In this document: one piece after another, positions 33,572 to 46,544 of the stretch
How the letters are laid out: the number at the start of each line of letters is the position of its first letter
Numbering within the stretch: position 1 is the first letter of the stretch
Origin: Cylindrodendrum hubeiense
Lineage: Eukaryota; Ascomycota; Sordariomycetes; Hypocreales; Nectriaceae
Direction: 5' to 3'
DNA length: 64,000 nucleotides
Assembly (NCBI GenBank): GCA_014621425.1
Contig: JAANBB010000070.1
Span: 1-64,000 of the forward strand
Made by a program: the position numbers and the translations under genes
The notes under the pieces: model-generated
Databases searched by the model: none
What the model was told of the DNA's origin: nothing
What the model saw: only the letters and a program-made list of their open reading frames with translations

Positions 33572-34337
33572 TTAGACTGCCCCAGCAAGTCTCTTTAGCT
33601 TGGAGATATCTCCGTTGAATATGTCAGAGTCACCGCCACAAGGAGTTTGGTCTGAGTCTTTCCATATCGTGTAGGAATTCCAGCCCGTAGGGAGGTCTCT
33701 GATAAAACCACCGAAATGGGATAAAACAAGAGGGGATCCACTGCCAATGACGCACTATTCCCAGTACATAGCTCCCACCAGCTCGTGGAGGTGTAAATGA
33801 GAGGAGGGACACCATTTGAGGAACGGTATGTTTCGATAAAGTCGGAGATCCAAGCAACCATAGCAGTAGGGGACAGGCCATAGCATATGTTGGGGCCGTC
33901 TGGGTTAGCTTCAAGAGCAAGCGTTCCAGGCAAGGGTATTCTACCCCGGGGCCAGCCAACCCCATATTGTTGAAAGAATGTGGCTTGTGTCGTACCAGAT
34001 GAAACGCTCTGCACAGCAATGTGGTATGCGCCGCGGATAAGCCCTGCTTTTGTAGCATCAGAGTAGTGCTTGTTAAAGCTGGAGTCCCTGAAGGTGGTTC
34101 CCTCAGTCGCCTATTGTTGTTTTGGTGTTAGTATATGGTGTGATTAATTGCTGAACACAGAAGATGTACGACCAATCACGCACGTACCTTGAAGACATCA
34201 AAACGGGTCCCGTCTGCGTATGCTCTTTCGAAGTCCACGGAGGGCTGAAAACTCGAGATGTGAAAACCGTGCACTGTGCGGGTGGCGGCACCGGCAAGAG
34301 TTACCGCAGCTGTGGCAATTGTCATGAAGTACCTCAT
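33572..34337 (-). pseudogene. GH25 (lysozyme-type) glycosidase, frame-broken
   Basis: Secreted muramidase-family gene, probably dead. Exon 1 (start 34337) encodes a signal-peptide-like MRYFMTIATAAVTLAGAA, then GFHISSFQPSVDF. An intron (GTACGTGCG...CAATAG, near 34110-34195) leads to KATEGTTFRDSSF and RGAYH. The middle is recognisable (CYGLSPTAMVAWI, PLIYTSTSWWELCTGNSAS). The frame then breaks near 33728-33740, and the C-terminal part (GWNSYTIWKDSDQT, DIFNGDISKLKRL, stop at 33572) continues in another frame. The family's catalytic D-x-E reads LALEANP, so the first Asp is lost while the Glu is kept. No GT-AG intron can explain the break. Confidence 0.8.
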
Positions 34338-35179
34338 GGCACTGGCTATCCTCGTTCAGTTCAAGTGAATTGAGTCGTTCACGGTAGTCTTTTACTGTGA
34401 AATTTGGGGGGTAATGTTCACCTTGAAACATTTATTGGAAAGAAAGCGTCCCCGACATCTGGGATGCAACCTGGGTCTCGGAAATTGTCTGTCTCATTGT
34501 TTGATTGTTTGAGACATGGGCACTTAATACGGCTCGAACAAGAAATCAACGCATTCGCATACAATAGCCTGGCTGAAACATCGATGATCTATTAAAAACA
34601 CTCTGAAGTGACCTACCAGACAACTCTGGGTTGGTGTGATGTGTCTGTATGAGTACTAGGCAAAACCAGCCACACCCACCAACACAACAGCCGGCGTTGA
34701 ATGGAACAAAGCAAAATGCGGACTGGTCGGGGAATGTATGTAGGGCTTGGAGGATGCCGCTTCGATAAAGAGAGAGTCTGGCCTTGCCATAGATACCCCC
34801 AGTAGCTCGTGTAGCTTACGCGTGAATCCCTGCTACTGCACCAAATCCACCCACCACAGTCAGAGGTGGTTGAACAAACATCATCATCGCACGCCACACG
34901 AACTCCACATTGAGTGGTAACTGCATATCCAGTGTTGAATAATCAGAACTCCTTCAAGTCAATGTCTTGGTGGTATTGCGATGGTGTTGCAGTGACTAAA
35001 TACTTACTAACGAAAATTAGTCACTTTCTTACAACGGCGCTTTTGGGGTGTCGAATGCGATGGGTATACCATGATGTCAGCATAGATTTTCGCAAATATG
35101 GGAAGGCCAAGCGATGAGTCCAACAGGTTAACCATCAGTCACAATTTTCAATATCGCATTGCACTATTATTCTCGAGGG
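34338..35179. other. Intergenic region
   Basis: About 840 bp with no supportable gene. It precedes the decayed GH25 gene and follows the end of the patatin-NLR. Confidence 0.5.
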
Positions 35180-38100
35180 CTAAAGATCTAAATTTATACT
35201 CTCCAGAGACATTGCAATAGCCTCCTCCATCTCCTCAATTGGGGTTATATTTTGCGCATTAGCTTGCTCTCGGGCGGTCTTCAATACTAGCGCCTTACTG
35301 CCCCACACGTAATCAAGAAATGGGCACCAATCTTGAAGCTTGAGCACGCGCGACTTCTTCTTGCTGGTGGTTGTAGAAATCTCGAGTGCCCATTCACTAG
35401 TCCTGATCTCATTCGGGTTGGTTGTGTTCGGATTTGATGTCTCTCTTTCGGGGGCCGGAATCGTGTAATCGAGCAAAGAGGACGGCGTGTCTTCAAACAA
35501 GTCGATGGAAAGATGTTGGAAATTAAATCCCTCAAAATCTAGATCAGGATCGTCATTACAAAATGGGCTAAGGGGATTGGAAACCGAGGGTGGACGAGGA
35601 CGGTGTTGGTTTTTGGGGGACACAAGATTGTTGGGGTTCTGAGTATCTGGTGATAGACTCGAGTCTCTTTGGTGATGCCGACCTTGCAGAGATATATTCC
35701 AATCGTCCGGAGACATCACTGGCTGGTTAAATGCTTCCTTTAATTGGTCTTTGACGATTGGTTGTGACGTAGTAGCAGAGGTAACTTCCTGATATGGGAG
35801 TCCAACACAACAGTCGCCGCACATGGAGTTCGTGACTATGATAAGAATCCCACAAGATCCAGGCTGAGTGTTTTTGGGAGCAGGCACAGCCTTACGCTCC
35901 ATTGGCGAATAATTTTGACCAGGTCGTACAATTTGATTCTTTGAAATATTCGACGTTGCCTGTTGAGGGAATGATGAAGTGGCTGAAATCATTGAAGGGA
36001 GGATTGGCTCAAACTTGAGTAAGGAGCTTTTAGATTGAATATAAGTCGTTGGGTGTGTTTCCAGTTTGTGAGAGAGTGGGAGAGTCCAGTTCTGCGTTAC
36101 ATTCAATATCACTTGTTGTGTCATGCGTAATTTGATCTTCCCTCCTTCACAACCAGTTGCGGCAAATATGATGGCCATGAGTGAAATCCTGGCACCAACA
36201 GCCGATATAGGCCAGCCGATGGAGAGCATATTCCGCACTGCTGTACTTAGACCATCGGTACATGCACGATAGAATAATCTACCGATATCTATAAGCTCTT
36301 GACGAGATCTTTGGAGGTCCAGATTTATTATCAGCCTAGAGGGTGAATTCAAGAGGTCTAGAAGAATCTCCTCGCATTCATCTTCGGGATTTTGCAATCT
36401 CAAGCAACCGCTGGTTCGGTATTCTTGAAAACCTGGCCAATTCCTATTCGTAGACTCCTCAAGCGCCATCTGTAGTAGCCTTTGTTCGTTGAGCCAGTCA
36501 ACCAGGAATCCTGAATCTTGAGGTCCCGATTTCTTGAAACGGGCCCTATCGCCCATGGACAAGGACAGGTAATGTTTGAGATGCTGCCTGACTAGCTCAC
36601 CGGCCTCATCGAGACGGAAGTGAAGGTCACCTGCGGCGATCGGGTCGCAAAAGAAGTCTCGGACTGATTGATGCATCAGCTGAACTATGGACGAGGGGCC
36701 ATAGTAGTACACACGTGATTCTTCAGCTGATAGTCCGGGGTTGAATATTTCGATGAAGGGCCCGCAGGTGTTGTAGATCTTGCGCCACAGCTCGTCATAC
36801 GAATTGATTGATACCTGTTTGTCCCAAACGGCCTCGAGAGAGTCGGACTCAAAATTGTCTTTAAGAAGAGCCATTGCCTCCCACAGCGAATCGAGAGTAA
36901 CCTCGCTAATCTCGCCGGCCGCGCAAACCCACATCAATACCTGGCGCACTTCCTGCACCTGTTTAGATGACTTGCGACTAGTTGACTCTTGTACGATTTC
37001 CTCATAGTACTCAGATAATTCCTTTGGAATCTCGTTTGTGACATGTTGAAGTTCCTCGAGTGTTGAGCAATGATTGGCCTCAGCTTCTTGGTTTAGCTTG
37101 TCAAGAACGAGCTTGACCCAGAGAATGGATCCTTGGGCCTTTGCCAGCAAAGAGCCTTTGATAGCATCGATCGCCGTCTTTTCGCGCACAGCCGAGTTCG
37201 CAATGGTTCGATGCCTTGGCTGTCGCATATTGCAACGTCTCATAAACTGCTGTGGATTGGCTGACGGCGCCGGCACGGCTGAGTTATGGAAATTTAATGA
37301 GTGCAAGGCACTTTGCAAACATTCCAACCCAAATTGAACAATTTTCTCGATATCATTGGCGTTTTCGTTTTCCACGACGATGCATGGAAAGTCGATAAAG
37401 TGTCGTTCTATTTCCGTGTTCGGCCGACTGAGGACAATGAACTTCGTGTTGGTTTCTTGGCCCGAGGTTAGTATTGATGCTAGAAATTGGACCACGTTGG
37501 TACTTTCGGCTTCGTCCACTGCATCAATGACGCAGAATACTCTGTGTTTGCTTTGACAAATGTTTTTGAAAATGTCAATAAGACTGTCATTTCTCCACGA
37601 TTCAGGCAATAGAGGATTCATCGACCTAAACGACTGGCTAAAGAATTCCTGGAAAAGGGACGTTTGTTGTTGGAGAAAGTGATACACCAGAGATCGTATG
37701 AGAGATTCGTTTTTAATGAAACCACCTCCACGGCGACGGTGATAGAACCAATCACCTAGAAGTGCTCCCTCTCGAACATCAATGTTGTTGGAGTCCGCGA
37801 GAAGTTGTTTCTGAATCGCCCTCGCTAGAACTGACTTTCCGCTGCCTGGTTTGCCTTGAATCCATAGAATACCGCTATCTTGAGCCGAAAATACACGATA
37901 CACTGGATGTGACCAGATCCAAGCAGTAGTGCCAACGGCAGCTGGAGCCACCTGGGATTTTCGTACATTGATTTCGGGAAAAGACAGTGATTCAAGGCAT
38001 TCTAGAAACCAGTCAGCTTAGAGGCTACTAGGATTATACCAGTCTATAAACGAAACTCACCAGTGGCTTCAGTGTCGGGCCAAACAACGGGCAGGTCAAT

Positions 38101-39948
38101 CACTCTCTCCAACTCGCAGGCAACTGATGATTTGCCACAAATGAGCACTTTAACACCCTTGGTTAATGAGCATAAAACCGGAACAAATGCCGTCCGGGTC
38201 AGTTCGTTGAGTTCGCAAATGCGGTCCGCTAAAATCATGGTGACTTGTCCGAATGATTGTGCGAATAGACCAAAAAGCGCAGATAGATGACTCAAAGGAG
38301 GGCGGCCGTAATCCAAAATGTATGGGAAGAATACCATTCTTTCCGAGGTAGAGAGATTGCTACCGTAATTCTCCAGAATAGATTGGATTTCAGATTCTGA
38401 AAAATAGCCGACGAGCTGAGCGAACAGTGCATTTAGCAATGGTTTGATGTCTGCCGCTTCAGCCACTATGGGAGTGTTTTCATCTCTTTTGAGTGTGGCA
38501 ACGCGGGACACGCGTGGCGGCGGGCTCAATTCTATCCAGGAGCAATCCAAGTAGAGCACTTTATGAGCAGCACTGAAATTCAGATGATTGGCAAGTTCAT
38601 GGGCAAGAGGGACGGTTAGATTCTGGTCCATCGCGGTTGCGATGCACAAGAGACTACCGTTGTCCTTCTGATGCCATGCTTGGAAAGCTTTCGTGTGGAC
38701 ATACATATCCAAGTCTGGTTTATATTGGGGTTCAGACTTATTTGCGAATGGAGAGTTATGCCGTATAGTCTGACGTATCCGTAGCCGTGCGACAGCTTTG
38801 TAAAGCCCTAGATATTTGTTAAAATAGTAAACCTTGAGCTATCATTCAGCTTATACTCACAAAACTTCCACAGCAAAAGCTTTGCACAAGCGTCCATTTG
38901 CTTCATGACCGATGATGAACGGCAGTAGTAGTCAGTATATGCATCAATGTCACCAAGTCGATCTGCCTCCTCTAATCCGATTCGATTGAGGCCCTGAGAA
39001 ACGTTGAATCGATATATGACGCTATCCATCCCAAGGGAAGGGAAGTCTCGTTGGAAACTGTAAACTTTTCTTCAGACTCTATTGCAATGGCTTTGAGTGC
39101 CTTGAGAATATCTGGGATAGCGTCTCCAAAATCCTTCAGGGAAGAAATCCCAGTTCCAATGGACACGAGACAGCTAATGTTGTGCAGTCTCTGACTTTCA
39201 TCGCCCTGGAAAAACACGTCGAGGGCCTCTGCCCATAACTCATATATGGGGTTATTAGCTCCAGTGGCGCCGTCGGCAAAGACCATTCCGTCAATGTTGA
39301 CGGTTTCGAAAAACGAGGTTGCTGCAGAAGTTGCGCGAGCTGCCTCCCAGATGCGCACACGATCGAGCATATTTGCACCCCATCTTTTAGAGTAATAGTT
39401 TGGGAAGAGGACAATCTTTGACGTTTGTTTACTCATGGTGCAGACAAACCTATCCAGTATCAGTGTGAGGTGCTAACGAGAGACTACCTTAGATGCCCTA
39501 GCTGGGTTAAAGAAACTCACGTTTTACACCTAGGTGCACCGTCACCCTCTTTCATAAGCTCGTCTTCGGAAAAGCCCAGGCGTTGAAGCAAACTTTTCAT
39601 ACTCTTTTCGAGAGCCTCGTGATCAAAACGCCCCTGTACCTTCCCAGACAAGGAAAGTCGGTGCCGCGTTTTGGTGAAGACGGCGGACGAAAGTTTCTGA
39701 TATTCCTCTATACAGTCCGAAACGCTCATTTTTAGTCGCCCAAGCATAATGGCAATCAGACCTCCCGTAGACGTTCCGCAGATCATGTCGAAGCAGTCAC
39801 AGGGCTTGGGCGGGTTGACTGGGTCCATGGACTCGACTATCCGCTGTAAAATCCGGAGCGAGGACAGGCCGCGGACACCGCCGCCGTCTAGACAGAGCAG
39901 ACGGATGCCGCTATTGCGATTTGCCTCCCGATCACCAGGCGACGCCAT
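35180..39948 (-). CDS. Patatin-NACHT NLR, about 1500 residues, with one frame break
   Basis: Putative immune/incompatibility NLR whose effector is a patatin-like phospholipase. Exon 1 (39948 to about 39519) has the oxyanion loop DGGGVRG and nucleophile elbow GTSTGG (Ser60). Exon 2 has the Asp of the dyad in FADGATGANNP and VSIGTGISSL. Splicing at GTGAGTTTC...GGATAG joins CKT to FVCTMSKQTS. Near 39055 the frame shifts by one base before RFNVSQGLNRIGLEEADRL. Exon 3 (about 38812-38066) is an unnamed middle region. An intron with acceptor near 37998 leads to ECLESLSFPEI and the NACHT domain (GKPGSGKS, VFCVIDAVDE). No ankyrin, WD or TPR repeats follow. The last 330 residues are low in homology and end with an acidic helix. 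All introns restore frame, so one gene is likely. Confidence 0.85.
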
Positions 39949-41204
39949 GGTGCTTTTCCACTGACGGTCTAACTGGATGTTGGAGGAGCCAGAGCTGTGT
40001 TAATGACTCAAACGAGGCTCGGTTATCGCCGCGTCAGCAGTGTCTGTCCGCGGCCTATTGGCTGCCCAAACGAGGCCGAGATTGTATAACTAAGCACAAT
40101 CGACCAGTCATGAGGGGTGAGGCTTCCTTGCCAAAATGTCACGCTCAGTCTCTGGGGGATGGCATTGGTCATGCCGATTTATTCACACCAGTTTATAAAT
40201 CGTATAGAATCATGCGGATGGTAAAAATGTGGAGAAATCACCACTAAACCCGCTGCGTCATACGAATCATGTAATAATAACAGTCTTGAAAATAAACGTT
40301 CAGTATTGGAAGGTTCCATACCGTGGATCTACGAGCCCCTCAAGCTGGACAAGTCCAAGCCAAATGAGCTTCATTACATATCATATCTGAAAGGAAGGGG
40401 TGCATGATATAATAGGAAAGATAATATTGATTTCAAATTGTTTAAGAGCAGTAGGGACCGTAGCTACAGATAAAATAAAGATAGCTAGTAATCTATTTCG
40501 TATAATAATCGAAGCTTAGACTCTATTATTAATCAAACTTTATACTACCTGCATGCACTGGATCATCAGGTAATTTGAACAAACTCATAGTCTGATACGA
40601 TCTAACCTTCATTTCATTAGTGCAGCACAGCCTTTGCCTCAAAAATAGATATTTTGGCTCATATGCGCGGCCTGAAGCTTGCGGACCTCCCGAATTAGCG
40701 AGCATGTTGAATCATAATCTGACCACAAGTGTGCCCGTCCTTCCGTTGTAATGTTTTGCAAAGGTTTGATCAGTCTGGTTATATCAGTCTGGTTATCGCC
40801 TTAGAAGACAAGAAAACATACCCTCTCGACATACTGAAGGCTGGGAGCTCTTCTTTGCATGCTAGTTATTAAATCGTTAGCTCATGCCCCCTGAGAGTCA
40901 ATTTAATACGAACCTTGATATTTGTATTTTCCCCCTTACCCATTGAATCATATTGAGAAATAGATTCTTCTTTTTTATTGTCCACTTCGCCCGTATTGAA
41001 AATCAGCTTGATAATAGATAGCCTCATGCGTTTTCCTCGCAACCAACGAGTGTCCGGCCATTCTTGTCCAGAGTATCAATTTTGACTTTGCAGTCACCAG
41101 ATCCCCTCAAACAAGTAATTTTATTGTTTCATATCATGACTTGAGAAATCAGGGTGTCTGAGTTGTGTAGCTATGTGTGGATAGCTTTTATTAGTGAACG
41201 AACC
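39949..41204. other. AT-rich intergenic region
   Basis: About 1250 bp between two NLR genes on the same strand. It includes the patatin-NLR promoter (39949 onward). 40380-40620 and 40880-41000 are markedly AT-rich. No coding frame or transposon signature was recognised. Confidence 0.5.
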
Positions 41205-44200
41205 TTAGCCCGTGCTTCTCAGAATCGTCGAGATCTGAGGGTAGATATTCATATGCGCCCAGTCAAGTGCAGTTTTTCCGTAGCTATCCTTTTGTCCTTG
41301 GTCAAATTTTCCCGTGTTCAATAGAAACAACACCATATCCTCTCCCGCGGATAGAGCTGCATATGCTAGAGCTGTTCTTCCGTCACGCGATGGAGTCTCT
41401 GCGATGACTCTTGAACTCCCGAGAAGCAGCCGTACAACGGCGAGGTCTTGCTGCAGGACTGCGTGGTGGAGCGCTGTGCGGCCGGAATTGTCGAGACAGT
41501 TGGCTTGGGTCTCTGGATGAGCAAGTAATAGAGGGATGGCCTCGGAGAAGCGGTGTTTGATGGCCAGGTGAAGAGCCGTTGCGCCGCTGCTGGTTACCTG
41601 TTCGGGTTTCACCTTGGAGGACTCGAGAAGCATCTGAAATATGTGAAGTCTCTTGTGCAACAGCGCTAGGTGTAGAGCTGTATGTCCCTGGGGATCCACT
41701 GAGGTAAGGTCTATCTCATCATTATCCAGGAGGAGCTTGACAACGGGCTGGGCATCGTAGACGACGGCCAGGTGAAGGACAGATTCCCCGTCTTCTCCAA
41801 GACAGTGAAGGTCGATTGCGGATCGCCGTAAAAGAAATGTCGCAGCGTTTCCAGCCCCCCTGATAATAGCCGAGCGAATTATTGCCGGAGTGCAAGGAGA
41901 TGTGTCGCCTGAAAACCCTGGGTCACGACCCAACTCCAGCATGAAGTCAAGATCAGCTGCGGTGAAATCCGAGCTACTTTCTGCCGTTAGCACCAGAGCA
42001 AGGGACCGTTTGGTGTGGGTTAGGGCAGCGTTAGTATGAAGATCACCCCCAGTGAGAAGTTTTGAAGAGTTGGAACGAAGAGTCTGCAGGAGTGCCATGA
42101 TAAAACTGGCGCCAGCTTCAACGGCCAAGTTCCAGGCGTGTTCGAGGTTGTCCAGTGAGAGTTCGACCCCGACTTTTGACTCAATCATAACGTTACAAAT
42201 GAAGGTGTCATGCTTGAGAATGGCTACATGTAGAGGCGCATTGCTATGCATGTCGAGAATATTGACGTCGGCTCCCTTTTCCAGTAAGAGCTTCACCATA
42301 GCCCGCGATGATTTATCCACAGCATAGTGAAGGGATGTTTTGCCAGACCGATCCTGTCTGTTAATGAGTCCTGGGTTTCTGTCCAATATGATGGAGGCAG
42401 CGGCGGACTGCTGTCTCAACGCACAAACGTGCAACACCGTCCTCTGCATGAGGTCCTGGGCATTCATGTCGATATCCCAACTTTGAAGCAGTGACTCTGT
42501 GACAGACTTTGAACAAATATCCAAAGCAAGATGCAAAGCCGATTGTCCTTGATGATCTTGCACATTAGGATCTATCTTACAGGTAGAGAGGGCATACTCC
42601 ATGATTTGAACGCTGTCGCAAGCTACACCAACATGTAGCAAAGCGTCTTGCGGGAGAAGTAAAGTGTTACATGAGGTTCCGAGTAGAGGGTGTGTCAACT
42701 TCATTACCACATCTTGACGGGTTTGACAGTATCGAAGGCAATGGTCTTGCCGCCAATATGTCCCGACGATGAGGGGCACGGAGGATCTGGGCTCAAAAAA
42801 GGCTGATATACTCCTTGCTGCCCACTGAAGAGGCTTTTCTCTCTTATCAGAAAAAGACTGGGGTTGTGAAATGTCTGGCCCTTCTTGGACGGGTTGGTAT
42901 GGCGTTGGGTCCTTGTCTAGCATAAGAAGATTCCATGCCGTCATCTCTGGGCCCGTCGATCCGTTTGATGTCACATGGGATGATGTGTCATTTCGAAGGG
43001 AGGACCAGATATGCCTCTGTGCGAGACTCCCCATTTGGGAAATGCATTGTTGAGTCGCACCGGGTGCGGACGAGTAATTTCCGAGAAGGAATAGAAATGA
43101 CATGCTAGAAAAATAGCTGATCCGATCACCGTTTTGAGCATACGTTCCGCCTGATCCACGGATGGCATCGAGGGAGAATGCGTCCCAGAGCTCCTGGTCA
43201 GCATGCAATGCACGAAACATCCTGATCAATCTTTCCGCACGCCAAAGACTGTGGTCATATGATTCGTGCCAAGGCGGACGAGTCTTGGAACGTCGCTGCG
43301 TATCAAAGTGGCTTCTAGAAAGAAACACCCAACCGAGGGGGGTGATGCCGAAACCATCACGGCTATCTACCGGGTGATTTATGATAAGCTTAGACAGTAG
43401 AGTGAGAAAGGGATCCAGGCTGTCGAGTCCAATCATGCATATTGTGTTTATAATAGGCTGTCTGACAGAGCTCTGCATTGTATCCTGCACCGGGGCAACA
43501 CGGAACGCTATTTCTTGCGCATGTCTTGGAAGCGCTCCAGCATCCTTGGCCAAGGTTTGAAGCGATGTATTCCTGTTAATATTGGCATTCATAGCAATGC
43601 AGTAATCCCAGGCCCTTCCCAGAAGTTGATTAGATGCAGTCCGTGATTTGTGAATCAGCTCTAGCCACGAGTCGGACATAAGTGGTAGTAGAAGCTCGGG
43701 TCGATCATTTTGATTGAAAGACAGATATGTGAGACAGACTTCTGCCAATATTGGTGCCATATCTTCTAGGATCTCGGGACGAGAGTCCAAATATACACTT
43801 AGAGTTGAATGAACAAGTGAGACGGTGGCAAATGGGTCGAAAGTACGTCGAGAACCTTTAACCATGTCGACTCTCGCCAGGCCAAGACAGCAGTCAAGGA
43901 CTGTGGTAGTATTTGGAAGATTGTAGGAGTGGAAACGGGTGTGGTGACAGTCCACCGCCAACGCGTGAGAGAGTGTCTCGAGAGACATTGGATGTATCAG
44001 ATGAATCCAGGCAAGGATACTGAATGCCCGAGAAGTATTATTGTCTTCCCGAATACGAGCTATGGTCTGACCAAAGGTACCTTCTAAGGTATGGGGCAAG
44101 TTCTTGAGGGCTTCTCGCCGACGGTGGATGGTATCGTGGCTGAGGACCAACGTAGTGTGGAGTGAAGCGAGGAGAAACCTGGCACGCCAAGGTTGGTTAA

Positions 44201-45870
44201 GTGGTTCTAATGTTGGTGTACGCAAAACGAATACTCACATGCCATTGGCCAGCAACAATACTTCGGCTCGAATCTCGTTCACCAACCAATCCGGCATCAG
44301 GTCGGGCTGGCGCTCCTTCTCAACCTCAACACGGGCAGTGATGACAGTATCGACATCGTCGTACTGTGGCTCCATCACCTGGTCAAAAGCAGATGGATAT
44401 GATCGCCGCACAGCCTGGAGAATCGATGGGCGTCCAACGAAGATGAAGGACGTATTCGGCGGAAACCGTCTGCACGCAGCCACCAACTCGACTGCGTCTT
44501 TACACTCGTCAAGAGCGTCCACGCACACAAACAGCCTTTGGAAGCTGGGACTGAGATACTGCATAACCTTGAGAATTTCTTCCATCCTGGCACTAGATCT
44601 GCGTAATTTGCGGTGGGCATGGCGGACCAGATCGGCGACCTTGGTTGGGAGTTCATCGAATTGGGTCAACAGTTGCCGAACAATGGCACCTAATAGATGG
44701 GTCTCGGAGTAACTCTTTGTCCTCTGATAGTCACAGTAGAGGTATGTCGTATATATCTTGCTGCCGGGAGGATGCAAATGTTGAAGATGGTCGATAATAC
44801 GGGACCTGCAAGTAGTGTTAGAGGGTACGATCATTGATAAACGGAGAACCTACATAGTGCATGTCTTTCCCTGACCGGGATCACCAACCCAACAACTGAC
44901 ACCGCTGTAGTCTTTTGAAGGGGGAGATTTGACCCATCGCTGAAAGTCGGCATCACTGAGAATCTGTTCACATGTTCCAGGCATCCTGGTGGCTTTGACT
45001 TCTTCATGCTTTGCGGATGGGTCAATAGGAGAGAGCCATTCTAAGGCCTCACCGTGCAACTTGTCGGCATAGTGTTCCGCAAGATCTGTAGAGAATTCGT
45101 GGTTAGAATGAAGCCCAACATTGCTTTTACTATGGACATACCATTCTTCATCTTCTGGAGCTCTTCCAGTCCAACTTGAATGTGGCTGAGCCGCTGGGCA
45201 GCATCAGACACACACGACTCAACGACTTGGATCTTCTCGAGCATGGTTGAAACGTGTGCTGCCTGGTCTGGAAAAGACGCTCCCATTTGAGCTAGAGTCT
45301 CGCTCTGGGCTTTGAAACGGGCGATTACTTCTTTGTGAGACTTTGCCATTTCTTGACTAGTTCACGCGATACAAGAACCAAGATTAGCACGGCACAATGT
45401 AGACTAAGCGTTGGTACTCACCAGTTCTTTATGACCAGGCAAAATTCGAAGGTGCTCTGCATAGCATGTATTTCTGAGATGAGAGTCATACATTCTGTCT
45501 TGTCCAACGGCCACCTAAATTTGATTGCTGTAGTCTTGATACTGTGCAGTCCTAACGGCGAAGAACCTGAAACTCGGGGCGAGTACGATCGAAGTTTCTT
45601 GGATAGCGTCAATATTCGGTCCTGGCAGGCTGAGATGGACACGATGAGGGCCGAGTCATCTGCCATATTCATATCCCTAGCCTCATCCGTCTTGAGAAAC
45701 TCCTCGAGGCGTTGCAGCGTCGTGATGAGGGTATCCGCAGTCTGAGACAATTGCTTGGCCTCATCCGGAGCCGACCGGATGCTGATGGCAGTGTCGATCA
45801 ACTTGGGGATCTCTACGGCCAGGCTGATAAGCCCGGCCACTGAGGCAGCTACTCCCAGAGCTTCCATCAA
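41205..45870 (-). CDS. NACHT-ankyrin NLR, about 1490 residues
   Basis: Large STAND protein in five exons. The N-terminal domain (start MMEALGVAASVAGLISLAVE at 45870) resembles that of the NLR at the left window edge. Exon 2 is a heptad-rich linker (MLEKIQVVESCVSDAAQRLS). The NACHT part has Walker A GDPGQGKT at the end of exon 3 and Walker B LFVCVDALDEC in exon 4, then FIFVGRPSIL. Exon 5 (from about 44240) begins with the winged-helix region (FSILAWIHLIHPMSLETLSH). It passes through a long spacer and ends with about ten ankyrin units such as GKTSLHYAVDKSSRAMVKLL and GHTALHLALLHKRLHIFQML. Introns near 45350-45420, 45075-45140, 44815-44855 and 44190-44235 follow GT-AG. It is probably a cytoplasmic recognition NTPase. 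Confidence 0.9.
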
Positions 45871-46544
45871 GGCAGGATATAGTGAGCCAGCACCAGCACC
45901 GGATTCATAGCTGTTAATTTAGTGGACGGATTGAAGCAAGTCAGAATCTAGTACGTGGTCACAGGCGTAGGAGAATGGTGCGGGGTGATAAGGGAGGCTG
46001 AGCTGCATGAAACGCCCGCCTTGTTGCGAACCAGCGTCTACCAGTGGCCTATTTACGAGGCGGCTATTTGATCAATCGGCATCCAATGATACGGTCATGT
46101 GCCACATATCTGGAATTTGGAGTCCTAGCTGAAAATGTGGGCATGGCTGCCTTGCGACGCCAAAGTAAGCCACCCCGTGACCTCGACATAATCATGGTCA
46201 TCGCTCTACTTCCGGAGGTTGAATAACGACAAGGTAGCTTGGATAATTATTTGCAATATGGTGGGCTCGGTTATTTTGGTCATTTTGAGAATCCCTTACC
46301 TACGCTTTTACCTTCAATGGGATACATTGCCATTATGCCGGCATTACCACAATCACAACACCCGTTCAGTGAGTGGGTAGCTTGGCGTCTGAACGTCTCT
46401 TTCACCCTCCCACCACACAGCAATACCCATATAATCAACCAATCTTGGAGTAAATAAACAAGATATTCCCAAGTCAAGGAATAAGATTTGAAGGGAAAGA
46501 ATAAAAGAGTCCGAATTCGGAGAAATCTCCCAGGAAGCAGCAGC
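45871..46544. other. Intergenic region, NLR promoter
   Basis: 670 bp upstream of the NACHT-ankyrin gene and downstream of the lyase gene. No gene or strong motif seen. Confidence 0.5.

Noticed and set aside
35180..39948. Two separate genes, patatin and NACHT
   Set aside because: All introns keep frame from patatin through to NACHT, and no promoter-sized gap exists between them. The frame break near 39055 is inside the patatin part.
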